In this document: positions 9,598 through 17,691 of the stretch, one piece after another
Layout: each line of letters opens with the position of its first letter
How positions within the stretch are numbered: the first letter of the stretch is position 1
DNA from: Lachnospiraceae bacterium
GTDB lineage: Bacteria > Bacillota > Clostridia > Lachnospirales > Lachnospiraceae
Length of the DNA stretch: 39,725 bases
Direction of reading: 5' to 3'
Assembly: GCA_024681595.1 (NCBI GenBank)
Contig: JAILAN010000086.1
Span: forward strand, 1 to 39,725
Program-made: the position numbers and the translations under genes
The notes under the pieces: generated by a model
What the model was told of the DNA's origin: nothing
The model's input: only the letters and a program-made list of their open reading frames with translations
Databases searched by the model: none

Positions 9598-10071
9598 ATG
9601 ACTAAAGAATCTAAACAGGAATACACTTTAAGAATATCAAATGCTAACCGCTCGGAACTGGTGGTCATAGTATACGAGATGCTGCTCGATTATATTGAAG
9701 AGAGCATTGATCATCTTGAAAAGCAGGAATACGATCCTTTTCACGAGAGCATCAGAAAGGCAGTTAACTGCATCAGAGAACTGTCGGATTCGATAAACTA
9801 TGAAGCCGATACAGCGGGCAATCTCTTTAGCCTTAACGTATACTGCATTAAGGAACTGTCTGCTGCGGATATCCATCGGGACAAAGACAGGATCGACGCG
9901 GCTAAAAAGATAATAAAAAAGCTCTATGAGGCGAGTAAAGAAGCTGCCAAGATAGATGATTCATCTCCTGTGATGAACAATTCACAGTCAGTCTATGCCG
10001 GACTTACATACGGCAAAGAATCTCTGACCGTGAATCTGAACGATACCCAAAACAGAGGTTTTACCATATAA
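9598..10071 (+). CDS. fliS: FliS-like flagellin export chaperone
   Basis: The protein has 157 residues. The N-terminal 125 form a helical bundle in FliS style: a Tyr-containing start (EYTLRISNANRSELVVIVYEM), then LLDYIEESIDHLE, then RKAVNCIRELSDSINYEAD. FliS binds the C-terminal helix of flagellin in the cytoplasm, keeping it unfolded and delivering it to the FlhA export gate. Its place directly after flagellin is the classical arrangement. Similarity is by pattern only. The last 30 residues (NNSQSVYAGLTYGKES) are polar and extend beyond the usual FliS core. AGGG before ATG 9598 is the ribosome site. A hairpin at 10093 closes the operon. Confidence 0.72.
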   Translation: MTKESKQEYTLRISNANRSELVVIVYEMLLDYIEESIDHLEKQEYDPFHESIRKAVNCIRELSDSINYEADTAGNLFSLNVYCIKELSAADIHRDKDRIDAAKKIIKKLYEASKEAAKIDDSSPVMNNSQSVYAGLTYGKESLTVNLNDTQNRGFTI

Positions 10072-10092
10072 AGTAAGTTGTTTACAAAAGGG

Positions 10093-10137
10093 AAGAGGGC
10101 TGTAAACCCGCCGCCAAGGCAGGCTTACAGCCCTCTT
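10093..10137 (+). terminator. Hairpin terminator after fliS
   Basis: A 13-pair perfect stem (AAGAGGGCTGTAA at 10093-10105 with TTACAGCCCTCTT at 10125-10137) encloses a 19-base loop that can form a further short CC/GG pairing. It is followed by GCTTTGCTT rather than a clean T run, so efficiency is uncertain. It separates the flagellar operon from the pilus operon. Confidence 0.6.
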
Positions 10138-10221
10138 GCTTTGCTTGGGATGTACACTCGCGCAAAAGGAAAGCAGTATTTTGGTAAATATGCACAAAAA
10201 ATAATTTGTGAAATTTGCCAC

Positions 10222-10251
10222 TTTACAGATTCTGCTCCGGTATTATATACT
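10222..10251 (+). promoter_or_regulatory. Likely promoter of the tad pilus operon
   Basis: TTTACA at 10222-10227 is followed by TATACT at 10246-10251 (18-base spacer) or TATATA at 10244-10249 (16-base spacer). The leader to the TTG start at 10338 contains GGGAAG-TTT-CTTCCC (10290-10306 region) and then a T-rich stretch. The leader hairpin might act as a weak attenuator. No c-di-GMP riboswitch core was recognised. Confidence 0.45.
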
Positions 10252-10337
10252 CGCTCTATCGCATAAGACCGATGAACTCTCATCGATCGAAGGGAAGTTT
10301 CTTCCCGATGATTCCACTTTTTTAAGAGGTAATTAAA

Positions 10338-11360
10338 TTGGATAAAAAGATCCTTGCCATTCTGGACGGTGAGGAGAGGTATGCCAGAGGGCTGATGGAA
10401 TTTATGTCACAAAAAGACTCCCTGCCCTTCAGAATACATATCTTTACCGATCCCGGAAGATTTTTTTCCTTCAAAGGAAACGAAGAGATCGAGTGCCTCC
10501 TCGTCGCGGAGAGTGCTTATGATCCCAAGCTCAGTGAAATGTCTATACCGCATGTGATCATTCTGTCGGAGAGCGGGCACATGGTGGATAATACTCTGCT
10601 CCACCTCGATAAATACCAGTCGGGCGAGACAATATACAGACAGATCCTGGAGTATTATTCCGGTGTGTCGAACGATGATCTTTCAAGGAGAAGAACGAAC
10701 AACCGACGGATGAAAATAATAGGAGTATATACCCCGGTAGGCAGATGCCTGCAGACTTCGTTTTCGGTGACCCTGGGACAGATACTAAGCAAAAGAGCCA
10801 AAACACTATATCTTAATTTCGAGAATTATTCGGGTCTGTCCACGTTGTTAAGGAGAGAGTTCCAAAAAGACATATCAGACCTGATGTACTATTTTGAATG
10901 CTCTAAGGAAATGTTGTCGGTACGGCTTGAAAGTCTGGTCGAAAGGATGGGGGAACTGGACTTCGTGCCACCGGTAATGATCTATAAGAACTTAAGCGGC
11001 ATAAAGGCAGAGAAGTGGATAGAGCTGTTTCATCATATGGAAATGGCTACCGAGTATGAATATCTGGTGCTGGATCTGACAGACGGGATACTGGATATGT
11101 GGGATGTATTAAGATACAGCGATATCGTTTATACCATATCCAAACAGGATTCCATAGCAAGGGCCAAGGTATATCAGTATGAAAAAGCCTTAAGAGATCT
11201 GAACTATGAAGATATCATAGACAAGACCAGAAAGCTGTCTTTGCCGGTTTTTCATCATTTAAGTCAGAGGTTCGACGATCTGTCGACAGGTGAGCTTTAC
11301 TCATTCGTCAAAGCTCACATTATCCCCGAAATAGAAGCATTGGATGAGGGCAGAATTTAA
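10338..11360 (+). CDS. tadZ: TadZ/CpaE-like pilus protein with degenerate P-loop
   Basis: The protein has 340 residues. Residues 1-110 resemble the receiver-like N-terminus of CpaE/TadZ proteins. Residues about 125-330 follow a MinD/ParA fold: a strand, the P-loop position, then TLYLNFENYSGL, a YEYLVLDLTDG strand and a DIVYTISKQDSIARAK segment. The P-loop position reads GVYTPVGRCLQTS (129-141). A ParA-like loop needs GKT where this has LQT, so the catalytic lysine is absent. TadZ proteins localise the Tad secretion machine at a pole and are often atypical ATPases. The start is TTG at 10338, preceded by AGAGG at 10325-10329; no nearby ATG fits better. It is the first gene of the operon and ends 2 bases before tadA. 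Confidence 0.72.
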   Translation: MDKKILAILDGEERYARGLMEFMSQKDSLPFRIHIFTDPGRFFSFKGNEEIECLLVAESAYDPKLSEMSIPHVIILSESGHMVDNTLLHLDKYQSGETIYRQILEYYSGVSNDDLSRRRTNNRRMKIIGVYTPVGRCLQTSFSVTLGQILSKRAKTLYLNFENYSGLSTLLRREFQKDISDLMYYFECSKEMLSVRLESLVERMGELDFVPPVMIYKNLSGIKAEKWIELFHHMEMATEYEYLVLDLTDGILDMWDVLRYSDIVYTISKQDSIARAKVYQYEKALRDLNYEDIIDKTRKLSLPVFHHLSQRFDDLSTGELYSFVKAHIIPEIEALDEGRI

Positions 11361-11362
11361 TA

Positions 11363-12553
11363 ATGGATGATCTGTTAAAGGTTCGGAACGAGATAACGGA
11401 ACAGCTGGATCTGGGCCTTGAGATGAGCGAGGATGCGATCCTGCAAAAGATCGATGAAGGAATACTCCTGGCAAGCAAGATTCACGGGCTGAATTTTGAG
11501 TGCAGGGAGAAACTTCGAAAAGAGATATTCAGGAATATCCGGCAGATGGGTGTGCTGCAGGAACTCATAGATGATCCTGAGGTTACGGAAATAATGGTTA
11601 ACGGGACTGACGGGATATTCATCGAGAAAAAGGGAAAGCTCATGATGACTGACCTCAGGTTTGAATCCGGAGAAAAACTCAGGCAGATGATATGGCAGAT
11701 AACTGCCGGCTGCAATCGCGTGGTCAATGAAGCATCTCCAATAGTGGATGCGAGGCTAAAGGATGGTTCCAGAGTAAATGTCGTATTGGATCCGGTAGCA
11801 CTTAACGGTCCTATCCTTACGATAAGGAGATTTCCGACAGACCCTATAACCATGGATGACCTCATCGGCATGGGGTGTATAAGCCCGGAATGTGCGGAAT
11901 TTCTGCATGATGCAGTAAGAGCAGGCCTTAACATACTGGTAAGCGGAGGGACAGGATCAGGGAAAACCACGCTCCTTAACATACTGTCGAATTACATAAA
12001 TTCTGATCAGAGAGTCATCACGATCGAAGATTCCGCAGAGTTACAGATAAGGGGAATACCCAATCTCGTCAGCATGGAAACCCGAAATGCAAATGTCGAA
12101 GGGTGTCGCGAGATCACGATAAGGGATCTGCTAAAAACAAGCCTTCGAATGAGACCTGACAGGATCATAGTAGGAGAGGTCAGATCGAAGGAAGCGATAG
12201 ACATGCTGCAGGCAATAAACGTGGGACATTCCGCGATGACGACTGTTCATGCGAATTCCGTTCGCGATGTTGTATCAAGGCTGGAGACGATGGTCCTCAT
12301 GGGGATGGAGATGCCGTTAGGTGCCATCAGAAGTCAGATAGCCTCAGGATTTGACCTGATGATCCATCTGGGCAGATGGAATGACGGGTCCAGAAGAGTA
12401 CTGGAGATAGCAGAGCCCGTCGGAATAAAGGAAGGGAATATAATCATGAATTCCATATTCAGGTTTATCACCGGCAAGGAAGATCCGTCGCTTAAAGATC
12501 CCGGGCAGATCGTCAGGATAGGAGAACTCGTTAATGTCGAAAAATTCAGATAA
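11363..12553 (+). CDS. tadA: TadA/CpaF family pilus assembly ATPase
   Basis: This is a hexameric cytoplasmic ATPase that powers Flp/Tad pilus assembly, 396 residues. The N-terminal half shows the CpaF hallmarks [16 protein letters not shown] and [16 protein letters not shown]. Walker A is [12 protein letters not shown] with K201. Next come the TIEDSAEL Asp/Glu box, [12 protein letters not shown] (Walker B region) and the His box [12 protein letters not shown]. All motifs needed for catalysis are present. It starts 2 bases after tadZ and overlaps tadB by 20 bases. The family is certain. Assignment to the Tad branch rather than type II secretion rests on the CpaF-type N-terminus and the flanking tad genes. 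Confidence 0.95.
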   Translation: MDDLLKVRNEITEQLDLGLEMSEDAILQKIDEGILLASKIHGLNFECREKLRKEIFRNIRQMGVLQELIDDPEVTEIMVNGTDGIFIEKKGKLMMTDLRFESGEKLRQMIWQITAGCNRVVNEASPIVDARLKDGSRVNVVLDPVALNGPILTIRRFPTDPITMDDLIGMGCISPECAEFLHDAVRAGLNILVSGGTGSGKTTLLNILSNYINSDQRVITIEDSAELQIRGIPNLVSMETRNANVEGCREITIRDLLKTSLRMRPDRIIVGEVRSKEAIDMLQAINVGHSAMTTVHANSVRDVVSRLETMVLMGMEMPLGAIRSQIASGFDLMIHLGRWNDGSRRVLEIAEPVGIKEGNIIMNSIFRFITGKEDPSLKDPGQIVRIGELVNVEKFR

Positions 12554-13283
12554 CGGTTACCTTAAACCGGATAAAAAAGAAATGATCATTATCATCCTTA
12601 AATCTGCAGGCGTAGTGATACTTCTCGATCACTTTTTTTACAGGTCATTATGGGCGCTGATATTTCTGATCCCGGCAGGCTGTGCGTATATGATCCTCCA
12701 GATAAGACTCCAAAAGGACAGAAAAAGAAACAGCTTCAGGCAGCAGTTCAAGGAACTGCTCATGCTCTCATCCACTCTGCAAAGAGCCGGATATTCGGTC
12801 GAAAACTCGATACAGAAAAGCTACAGGGATATCAGGTATATGTTTGGAAGAGATTCTCCCGTATGTCGACTGGTACGGGAAGTATCATCCGCCGTAAACA
12901 ATCGCAGTTCAGCAGGGCAAGTATTTATAAATGTCGGCAGGAAATGTGCCATGGAGGAAATAGAAGACTTCGGATCGATCTATGAGATCGCATATAAAAA
13001 GAGCGGAAACATGTCGGTGATCATGGACAGGGCTGCCGAGAGCATTATACAAAGAACTGAGGTCGAGAACGAGATCTATGTTTCAATTTCAAAAAGCTGC
13101 TTTGAGATGAAGATCATGAATATGATGCCCTTTTTCATAATGGCATATATCAATCTGACCGGCAGGGGATATTTCGATGTGATGTATCACAATCTGCCAG
13201 GAACGGTCGTCATGAGCATTTGCCTGGTCATATACATTCTGTCTTATGCATGGGGAGTACATATTGTTTCCATTAAAGCATGA
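12534..13283 (+). CDS. tadB: TadB-like pilus assembly membrane protein
   Basis: The protein has 249 residues with two hydrophobic segments near the N-terminus (about 18-55) and two near the C-terminus (about 195-245). Between them is a T2SSF-type cytoplasmic domain: FRQQFKELLMLSSTLQRAGYSVENSI, then DFGSIYEIAYKKSGNMSVIMD. TadB and TadC form the inner-membrane platform on which TadA acts. AGGAGAA at 12519-12525 supports ATG 12534, 20 bases inside the 3' end of tadA. It is shorter than many TadB proteins (about 300 residues) because the long N-terminal membrane region is reduced. Confidence 0.8.
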   Translation: MSKNSDNGYLKPDKKEMIIIILKSAGVVILLDHFFYRSLWALIFLIPAGCAYMILQIRLQKDRKRNSFRQQFKELLMLSSTLQRAGYSVENSIQKSYRDIRYMFGRDSPVCRLVREVSSAVNNRSSAGQVFINVGRKCAMEEIEDFGSIYEIAYKKSGNMSVIMDRAAESIIQRTEVENEIYVSISKSCFEMKIMNMMPFFIMAYINLTGRGYFDVMYHNLPGTVVMSICLVIYILSYAWGVHIVSIKA

Positions 13284-14490
13284 AAAACCTGATAAAAAAC
13301 GAAAGTACATGATAGTCACATTTCTGGTCGGAAGTATCCTGACCGGCGTGATCTTTTACACTGACAGTCAGAAGGATCTGCTTAAAGAGGATAACAGGAT
13401 TCAAAGAAATGAACTGGGACAGGGTGATTATCTATTAAGGCTTAACAGCAGACTGGACGGTAAGGACCGTGAGCTGAATCTAAGGATAGATGAGAGGATA
13501 CCCGAGGATCAGGAACTTCTAATAATGGCAAAAGAGGCAAATGATAAGATCGATCCGCTTATTCTGGGGGCAAATGCGTCTTTTGACTGTATCACGGAGG
13601 ATCTAAGTTTTCCGCTAAAGCTCGAAGGTTATCCGTTTACGTTAAGGTGGACGAGTTCGGATGAAGACAGAATAACCCACACCGGCAGGGTGATCCGCGA
13701 TCCGGAGGATGATCTTGAGTATGAAGTAACGATAGAAACAGTATTTGTCTACAGGGATTTCAGGCAGAGCTTTCACAGGACCGTTAAGAGTGTGCCTGCC
13801 ATATATGAGGAAGAAAAGCTTCGGGGACTGAAGCTTGATAAGAGTATAGATGAAGCTCTTTATGACAGCCGCAACAGCAGTGTGATAATCCTGCCGTCAA
13901 ACATTGACGGGCAGCAGGTAACATATTCTGAAAAGACGGGAAATAACGGGATCATCATGCTGATCTTTACTTTTGTCATGACAGCGGTGATAGGGCTTGC
14001 GGTTTCGTTTGACGAACAAAGGAGCAGCAAAAAGCGCACACAGATGCTGCAGGCACTGTATCCGGGTTTTGTCGAAAAGATGAAGCTTTACATGATATCC
14101 GGGATGACTGCCAAAAACAGTCTTTTTGCAATAAGGGAGGATCTGAAGCGGTCAGGTAAAAAGAGTGAACTGCTCTTATCAGAACTGGAAAGGGCATGCA
14201 ACAGATATGCTAACGGTGTTTCGGAAGAAAAGATATTGACTGATCTGGGAAACTCATGCGGAGAAGCATACAGGAAATTCTGTTTTTTACTCATCGTCAA
14301 TCTGAAACAGGGAAATGACAGGCTGATGGAACTTATGAATGCAGAGGTTGATAAAGCATTTGCGATGCGCAGGGAAAAGGCCAGAAGCAGGGGAGAAGAA
14401 GCTTCGGTCAAACTGCTTTTTCCGATGCTGATAATGCTGCTTATCGTACTGGTGCTCATCATGATCCCGGCATATATGAAATTCAGCTGA
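13264..14490 (+). CDS. tadC: TadC-like platform protein with an external Ig-like insert
   Basis: This start gives 408 residues. A first membrane segment lies near residues 16-34 (MIVTFLVGSILTGVIFYTD). An external part follows to about residue 218. A second segment is GIIMLIFTFVMTAVIGLAV. The T2SSF domain contains YPGFVEKMKLYMISGMTAK and KFCFLLIVNLKQG, and the last segment is LLFPMLIMLLIVLVLIMIP. Residues about 104-180 (EDLSFPLKLEGYPFTLRWTSSDEDRI, then a G-V/I turn and alternating strands) look like an atrophied bacterial Ig domain, not normal for TadC. The frame opens at ATG 13246, but GGGGAG at 13252-13257 with six bases to TTG 13264 is a better start. It would also reproduce the 20-base overlap seen between tadA and tadB. 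ATG 13309 is a further alternative. Confidence 0.7.
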   Translation: MFPLKHEKPDKKRKYMIVTFLVGSILTGVIFYTDSQKDLLKEDNRIQRNELGQGDYLLRLNSRLDGKDRELNLRIDERIPEDQELLIMAKEANDKIDPLILGANASFDCITEDLSFPLKLEGYPFTLRWTSSDEDRITHTGRVIRDPEDDLEYEVTIETVFVYRDFRQSFHRTVKSVPAIYEEEKLRGLKLDKSIDEALYDSRNSSVIILPSNIDGQQVTYSEKTGNNGIIMLIFTFVMTAVIGLAVSFDEQRSSKKRTQMLQALYPGFVEKMKLYMISGMTAKNSLFAIREDLKRSGKKSELLLSELERACNRYANGVSEEKILTDLGNSCGEAYRKFCFLLIVNLKQGNDRLMELMNAEVDKAFAMRREKARSRGEEASVKLLFPMLIMLLIVLVLIMIPAYMKFS

Positions 14491-14537
14491 TCGCGGATTA
14501 ATGCATCATCGAAGACGAAACGAGAAAAGGAGAGGAC

Positions 14538-14708
14538 ATGAAAAAAGGAAAACTGTTCGGTAACAACAAGGGGATGGGAACGGTAGAGATCATACTGATC
14601 ATAGTGGTGCTGATCGGGCTGGTTCTGATATTCAAAACACAGATAACGGAACTGGTACAGACGGTGTTTGACAAGATAGCCGTAGACAGCGGAAGCATAC
14701 TTTCATGA
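14538..14708 (+). CDS. Flp1-like small pilin
   Basis: This short gene encodes 56 residues and could easily be missed. It starts MKKGKLFGNNKGMGTVEIIL and continues as one hydrophobic helix (IIVVLIGLVLIF) followed by an amphipathic stretch (TQITELVQTVFDKIA). The G-x-x-T-V-E junction before the hydrophobic segment, with Glu at position 5 after Gly-Met, is the prepilin cleavage pattern of type IVb pilins. The best family match by memory is the Flp1-like domain of gram-positive Tad loci. AAAGGAGAGG at 14525-14534 is a strong ribosome site, suiting a highly expressed major pilin. Its stop overlaps the next start as ATGA. The A24 peptidase encoded at 16839 would process it. Confidence 0.8.
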   Translation: MKKGKLFGNNKGMGTVEIILIIVVLIGLVLIFKTQITELVQTVFDKIAVDSGSILS

Positions 14709-16111
14709 AACTAAAGGGCTCGATAACGGTTTTTTTATCGCTGACTTTGTCCGCTTTGCTGCTGATGGTGCTTACATTTAACGCTCTGTGCGTGGGAAAC
14801 GCAGAAAAGATGAGATTTGAGATCTCATCGGATGCGGCGTTTAATTCGGTACTCGGAGAATATTCCATATATTTAAAGGACAGGTTTGATCTGCTGTATA
14901 TTGATTCTTCCTATCTGGCAGGAACGCCCGGAACAGACAGAGTTGAAAACAGACTGTTGCATTATATGAAAAGAAACTCTGAGGAAGCCCTTAGCATGCC
15001 CGATTCTCCATGGGGAAGCATCAGGATTGATGAATGCAGGATAGATGACTTTGAAACCGCGACCGGAGGAGACGGACTGAACATGGCTTCGCAGGCTGTA
15101 AGGTTTGTTTATGACAGTCCCCACACGATGGGATTGCAGGAGGAGGCCTTTGAAGCGATGGCAAATGCACCACTGGCTTCGGCTATGGACGGAGAAGATC
15201 CCTTAGGTGAGATCAGCTCATATATGGAAGCCCTGCTTGGAATGGAGCTTCCTAAAAAGAAGAACAAAAAGGGTATATGGGAGGAGGTTCCGCTATCAAA
15301 TCCCGCTGACTGGGTATACGGGCTGATGGGAAGCGATGTCCTTTATCTGTCCGGTATCACGGATATTGATATCAGCGCTGCCGTCGTAGATCTTAGCAGC
15401 CTGATATCTCATCGAGGAGCCGCAAATACCGGAGCTGGCAAAGCAGGATATGAATACTCTGAAAACGCATATATAGCATATCTTGCTGATAAATTCGGAT
15501 GTTACGGGAATGAGATGGAGGAAACACCATTAAAATGCTCGCTTGAATATATCGTTGCCGGAGAGGGATCGGATTACGAAAACTTTAAAGAAGTTGTAAA
15601 CAGGATATTCACATGGAGACTTGCGGATAATCTTCGTCTGGCTTTTTCAGACGGAAGATTAAAGAGTGAAGCCCGGGCTGCGGCACTGCTTATCGAGGTA
15701 TGCACGTTAAATCCAGCATTTATTGAACCTGTGGCCAACACGATCATAGCCGCATGTGCATTTCTGGAAACAATAAGTGATCTTAAGGAAATACTCTCTG
15801 ACGGAAGGATTCCCCTGGTAAAAAGCTCTCACAACATGTCGGTTGCAAATATTCTCGGTGGAAACATTTATCATGCTTCATCTGATGAGGGCCTTAACTA
15901 CAGACAGTATGTGGAGATCATGATCATAAACATGGATCTGACAGACAAGATAATGCGGACAATGGACCTGATGGAGCTGGAAACCAGACTTAATACCGGA
16001 AACGGAGAGTTTTGTATGGACTGGTGCATGGAGGAGATAAATGCACGGATAAACGGTTCCGGAAGCGGGATCGCCGAATACAGGATCAACAGAAAATACG
16101 GATATTTTTAA
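14705..16111 (+). CDS. DUF5702-like Tad-associated membrane protein
   Basis: The protein has 468 residues. It begins MKLKGSITVFLSLTLSALLL, a pilin-like hydrophobic N-terminus (about 5-28), then continues outside the membrane with GNAEKMRFEISSDAAFNSVLGEYSIYLKDRFDLLYID. This resembles the DUF5702 proteins of Firmicute tad operons, by recollection. The SITVFLS segment parallels the TadG-type anchor; the large remainder is helical and without recognised catalytic motifs. The start overlaps the pilin stop (ATGA), so production is likely coupled to the pilin. It may be a minor pseudopilin or a surface adhesin of the pilus. Function is not established. Confidence 0.7.
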   Translation: MKLKGSITVFLSLTLSALLLMVLTFNALCVGNAEKMRFEISSDAAFNSVLGEYSIYLKDRFDLLYIDSSYLAGTPGTDRVENRLLHYMKRNSEEALSMPDSPWGSIRIDECRIDDFETATGGDGLNMASQAVRFVYDSPHTMGLQEEAFEAMANAPLASAMDGEDPLGEISSYMEALLGMELPKKKNKKGIWEEVPLSNPADWVYGLMGSDVLYLSGITDIDISAAVVDLSSLISHRGAANTGAGKAGYEYSENAYIAYLADKFGCYGNEMEETPLKCSLEYIVAGEGSDYENFKEVVNRIFTWRLADNLRLAFSDGRLKSEARAAALLIEVCTLNPAFIEPVANTIIAACAFLETISDLKEILSDGRIPLVKSSHNMSVANILGGNIYHASSDEGLNYRQYVEIMIINMDLTDKIMRTMDLMELETRLNTGNGEFCMDWCMEEINARINGSGSGIAEYRINRKYGYF

Positions 16112-16189
16112 ATACGACCGGAGGCAGAAAGAAGCACTCTCTTTTACATCGATCGTTCAAAAGATGCCTTTCAAACATAAACGTAAAAA

Positions 16190-16870
16190 ATGGAAAACGA
16201 ATACACAGAAAATAAAGTAAAAGAGAGAGTTTCTTTCCGCTTCCGGTTAAACGCGTCACTGTCTGTGGAAGCTAGTCTGATATTACCTTTGTTTCTGTTC
16301 TTTACCATAACGGTCATGTCGCTCCTTATTATGTCAAAGGATCAGTCAGAGACCTGCATGGAACTGCATCAGAGGGCACTTGAAATGTATGAAGCATCGG
16401 CCGGTTCTGATCCGGGGCCGATGATAGAGCTTGAAAAGGATTATGTTCAGTATCCGGTGATCAGGTTCTTTGATTTTATCAGCGTTAAGGTCCGTGACAG
16501 GATCGTGATGCATCCGTTTACCGGATATACAGGCGACGGAGGACTTCTGCCGGAACCGGAACCCGATGAATATGTTTACGTTACCAAGAACGGAACTAAA
16601 TATCATCGGAATCCGTCATGTTCCTATATAAATATCAGACCGCATTCTACAGGTGCCGAGAGTATCCGGGATGCCAGGAACAGCTATGGAAGGAAATACA
16701 GAGCATGCGATGTATGCCATCCGAAGCTGTCGGGTCTTTTGTTTATCACGGGAGACGGAGAATGCTATCATTGCAGATCGGACTGTCCGGCACTTAAAAG
16801 GACTGTCTATATGATCACCTTAAAGGAGGCTGTTGCAAATGGTTACTCAGCTTGTTCTAAATGCGGTTAG
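16190..16870 (+). CDS. TadE-like pseudopilin with duplicated His/Cys module
   Basis: The protein has 226 residues. Residues about 24-48 (SLSVEASLILPLFLFFTIT) form a TadE-type anchor with the conserved Glu of the prepilin junction. After a spacer, residues about 126-170 and 182-226 hold two copies of one pattern: a hydrophobic residue, Thr, a Gly turn, Tyr-His, four residues to Cys, then a later C-x-x-C. Copy 1 has KYHRNPSCSY and CDVC; copy 2 has CYHCRSDCPA and CSKC. Each copy could bind one zinc ion or form disulphides outside the cell. The ATG at 16190 has a stop two codons upstream in frame and a weak ribosome site, so the start is moderately certain. The end overlaps the peptidase gene. 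Confidence 0.72.
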   Translation: MENEYTENKVKERVSFRFRLNASLSVEASLILPLFLFFTITVMSLLIMSKDQSETCMELHQRALEMYEASAGSDPGPMIELEKDYVQYPVIRFFDFISVKVRDRIVMHPFTGYTGDGGLLPEPEPDEYVYVTKNGTKYHRNPSCSYINIRPHSTGAESIRDARNSYGRKYRACDVCHPKLSGLLFITGDGECYHCRSDCPALKRTVYMITLKEAVANGYSACSKCG

Positions 16871-17273
16871 TTTGCTTGGAGTCACGGCTCTTGGCATACA
16901 GGATATCCTGTACATGAAGATTCACAGATGGATGGCATATGCCTTTGTCTTCTCGGGACTTATAGTGTCACTGATACTAAGGAGTCCCGCAAAAATAGCG
17001 CTTTCGGCCTTACCGGGCCTTATATTACTGATCATAAGTATTGCAACCAGGGAAAAGATAGGCAGGGGAGACTGCGTTACGGTCATTGGCCTGGGACTAT
17101 GGATCGGAATACGCGGAGCTCTGCTTAGTGTTTTTGTCGGGATCGGACTGTCTTCGGTAGTGTCAATAATATACATGGCCTTATCTGAAATCAAAGGACT
17201 ATCCGGTAAGAAGGCGATCCCGTTCATTCCTTTTCTGATGTGCGGACTGGTGGTGAGTATTATAAGTGAATGA
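16839..17273 (+). CDS. tadV: A24 prepilin peptidase (TadV/CpaA type)
   Basis: This is a polytopic aspartyl protease of 144 residues that removes prepilin leaders at the inner face of the membrane. The two catalytic aspartates are visible: D22 in GIQDILYMKIH and D78 in the GxGD motif IGRGDC. About five hydrophobic segments are present. Its small size without the cysteine-rich methylase domain is typical of Tad peptidases, as opposed to PilD. AAAGGAGG at 16822-16829 lies 9 bases from ATG 16839, which is preferred over the in-frame TTG at 16833. The gene overlaps the preceding pseudopilin by 32 bases and the following one by 8. Its likely substrates are the products at 14538, 16190 and 17266. 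Confidence 0.88.
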   Translation: MVTQLVLNAVSLLGVTALGIQDILYMKIHRWMAYAFVFSGLIVSLILRSPAKIALSALPGLILLIISIATREKIGRGDCVTVIGLGLWIGIRGALLSVFVGIGLSSVVSIIYMALSEIKGLSGKKAIPFIPFLMCGLVVSIISE

Positions 17274-17685
17274 GAAATTAAACGGTTATATGAGCCTGGA
17301 AGCGGATTATTTGTTTCCGATCATCCTCTTCATATATTACCTGGTAATCATGTCTTCTTTGCTCCTCATGTGCAGGTGCCTCAATTCACAGAATAATTAT
17401 ATCGTGTGTATGAGAGGGGCATCTTTCACCCGGGGCGAAGAAGAATATGGAGAGGTGATATACGGAACGGATGAAGTGTTTGACAAGGAAAGTTATGCCG
17501 ATACACGGCTTGCCCTGGCAGAGGGGATGTATATAGCATTTCCCGTAATGACCCGGGAGTGCGGCATATCAGGCAACAGCTTTTACGTCGTAACACATTC
17601 AGGCAGCAGGATCGGCCGAAACGACTGTGAAAAGAATTGTATAATGATCGATCCGGTCAGGAGGATCAGAGAACAGAGGTATTGA
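17266..17685 (+). CDS. Second TadE-like pseudopilin
   Basis: The protein has 139 residues with a prepilin-type N-terminus, GYMSLEADYLFPIILFIYYL, in which Glu precedes the hydrophobic helix. The soluble part (about 40-139) is short, with two cysteines near the end (NDCEKNC). The start is GTG 17266, inside the last codons of the peptidase gene, with GGTGAG about ten bases before it. The gene ends 6 bases before the FHA gene. A role as minor pilin or initiation complex subunit is inferred from the position. No other domain was recognised. Confidence 0.65.
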   Translation: MNEKLNGYMSLEADYLFPIILFIYYLVIMSSLLLMCRCLNSQNNYIVCMRGASFTRGEEEYGEVIYGTDEVFDKESYADTRLALAEGMYIAFPVMTRECGISGNSFYVVTHSGSRIGRNDCEKNCIMIDPVRRIREQRY

Positions 17686-17691
17686 TTATTT

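Noticed and set aside
10078-10266. 62-codon frame between fliS and the tad operon
   Set aside because: It runs through the 13-pair hairpin at 10093-10137 and the promoter region, has no ribosome site, and shows no domain.
10250-10337. c-di-GMP riboswitch before the tad operon
   Set aside because: The conserved GEMM core was not found; only a short GGGAAG/CTTCCC hairpin is present.
16164-16220. Short basic frame (MPFKHKRKKW...) before the first TadE-like gene
   Set aside because: No ribosome site and no support; judged a chance frame in an A-rich gap.
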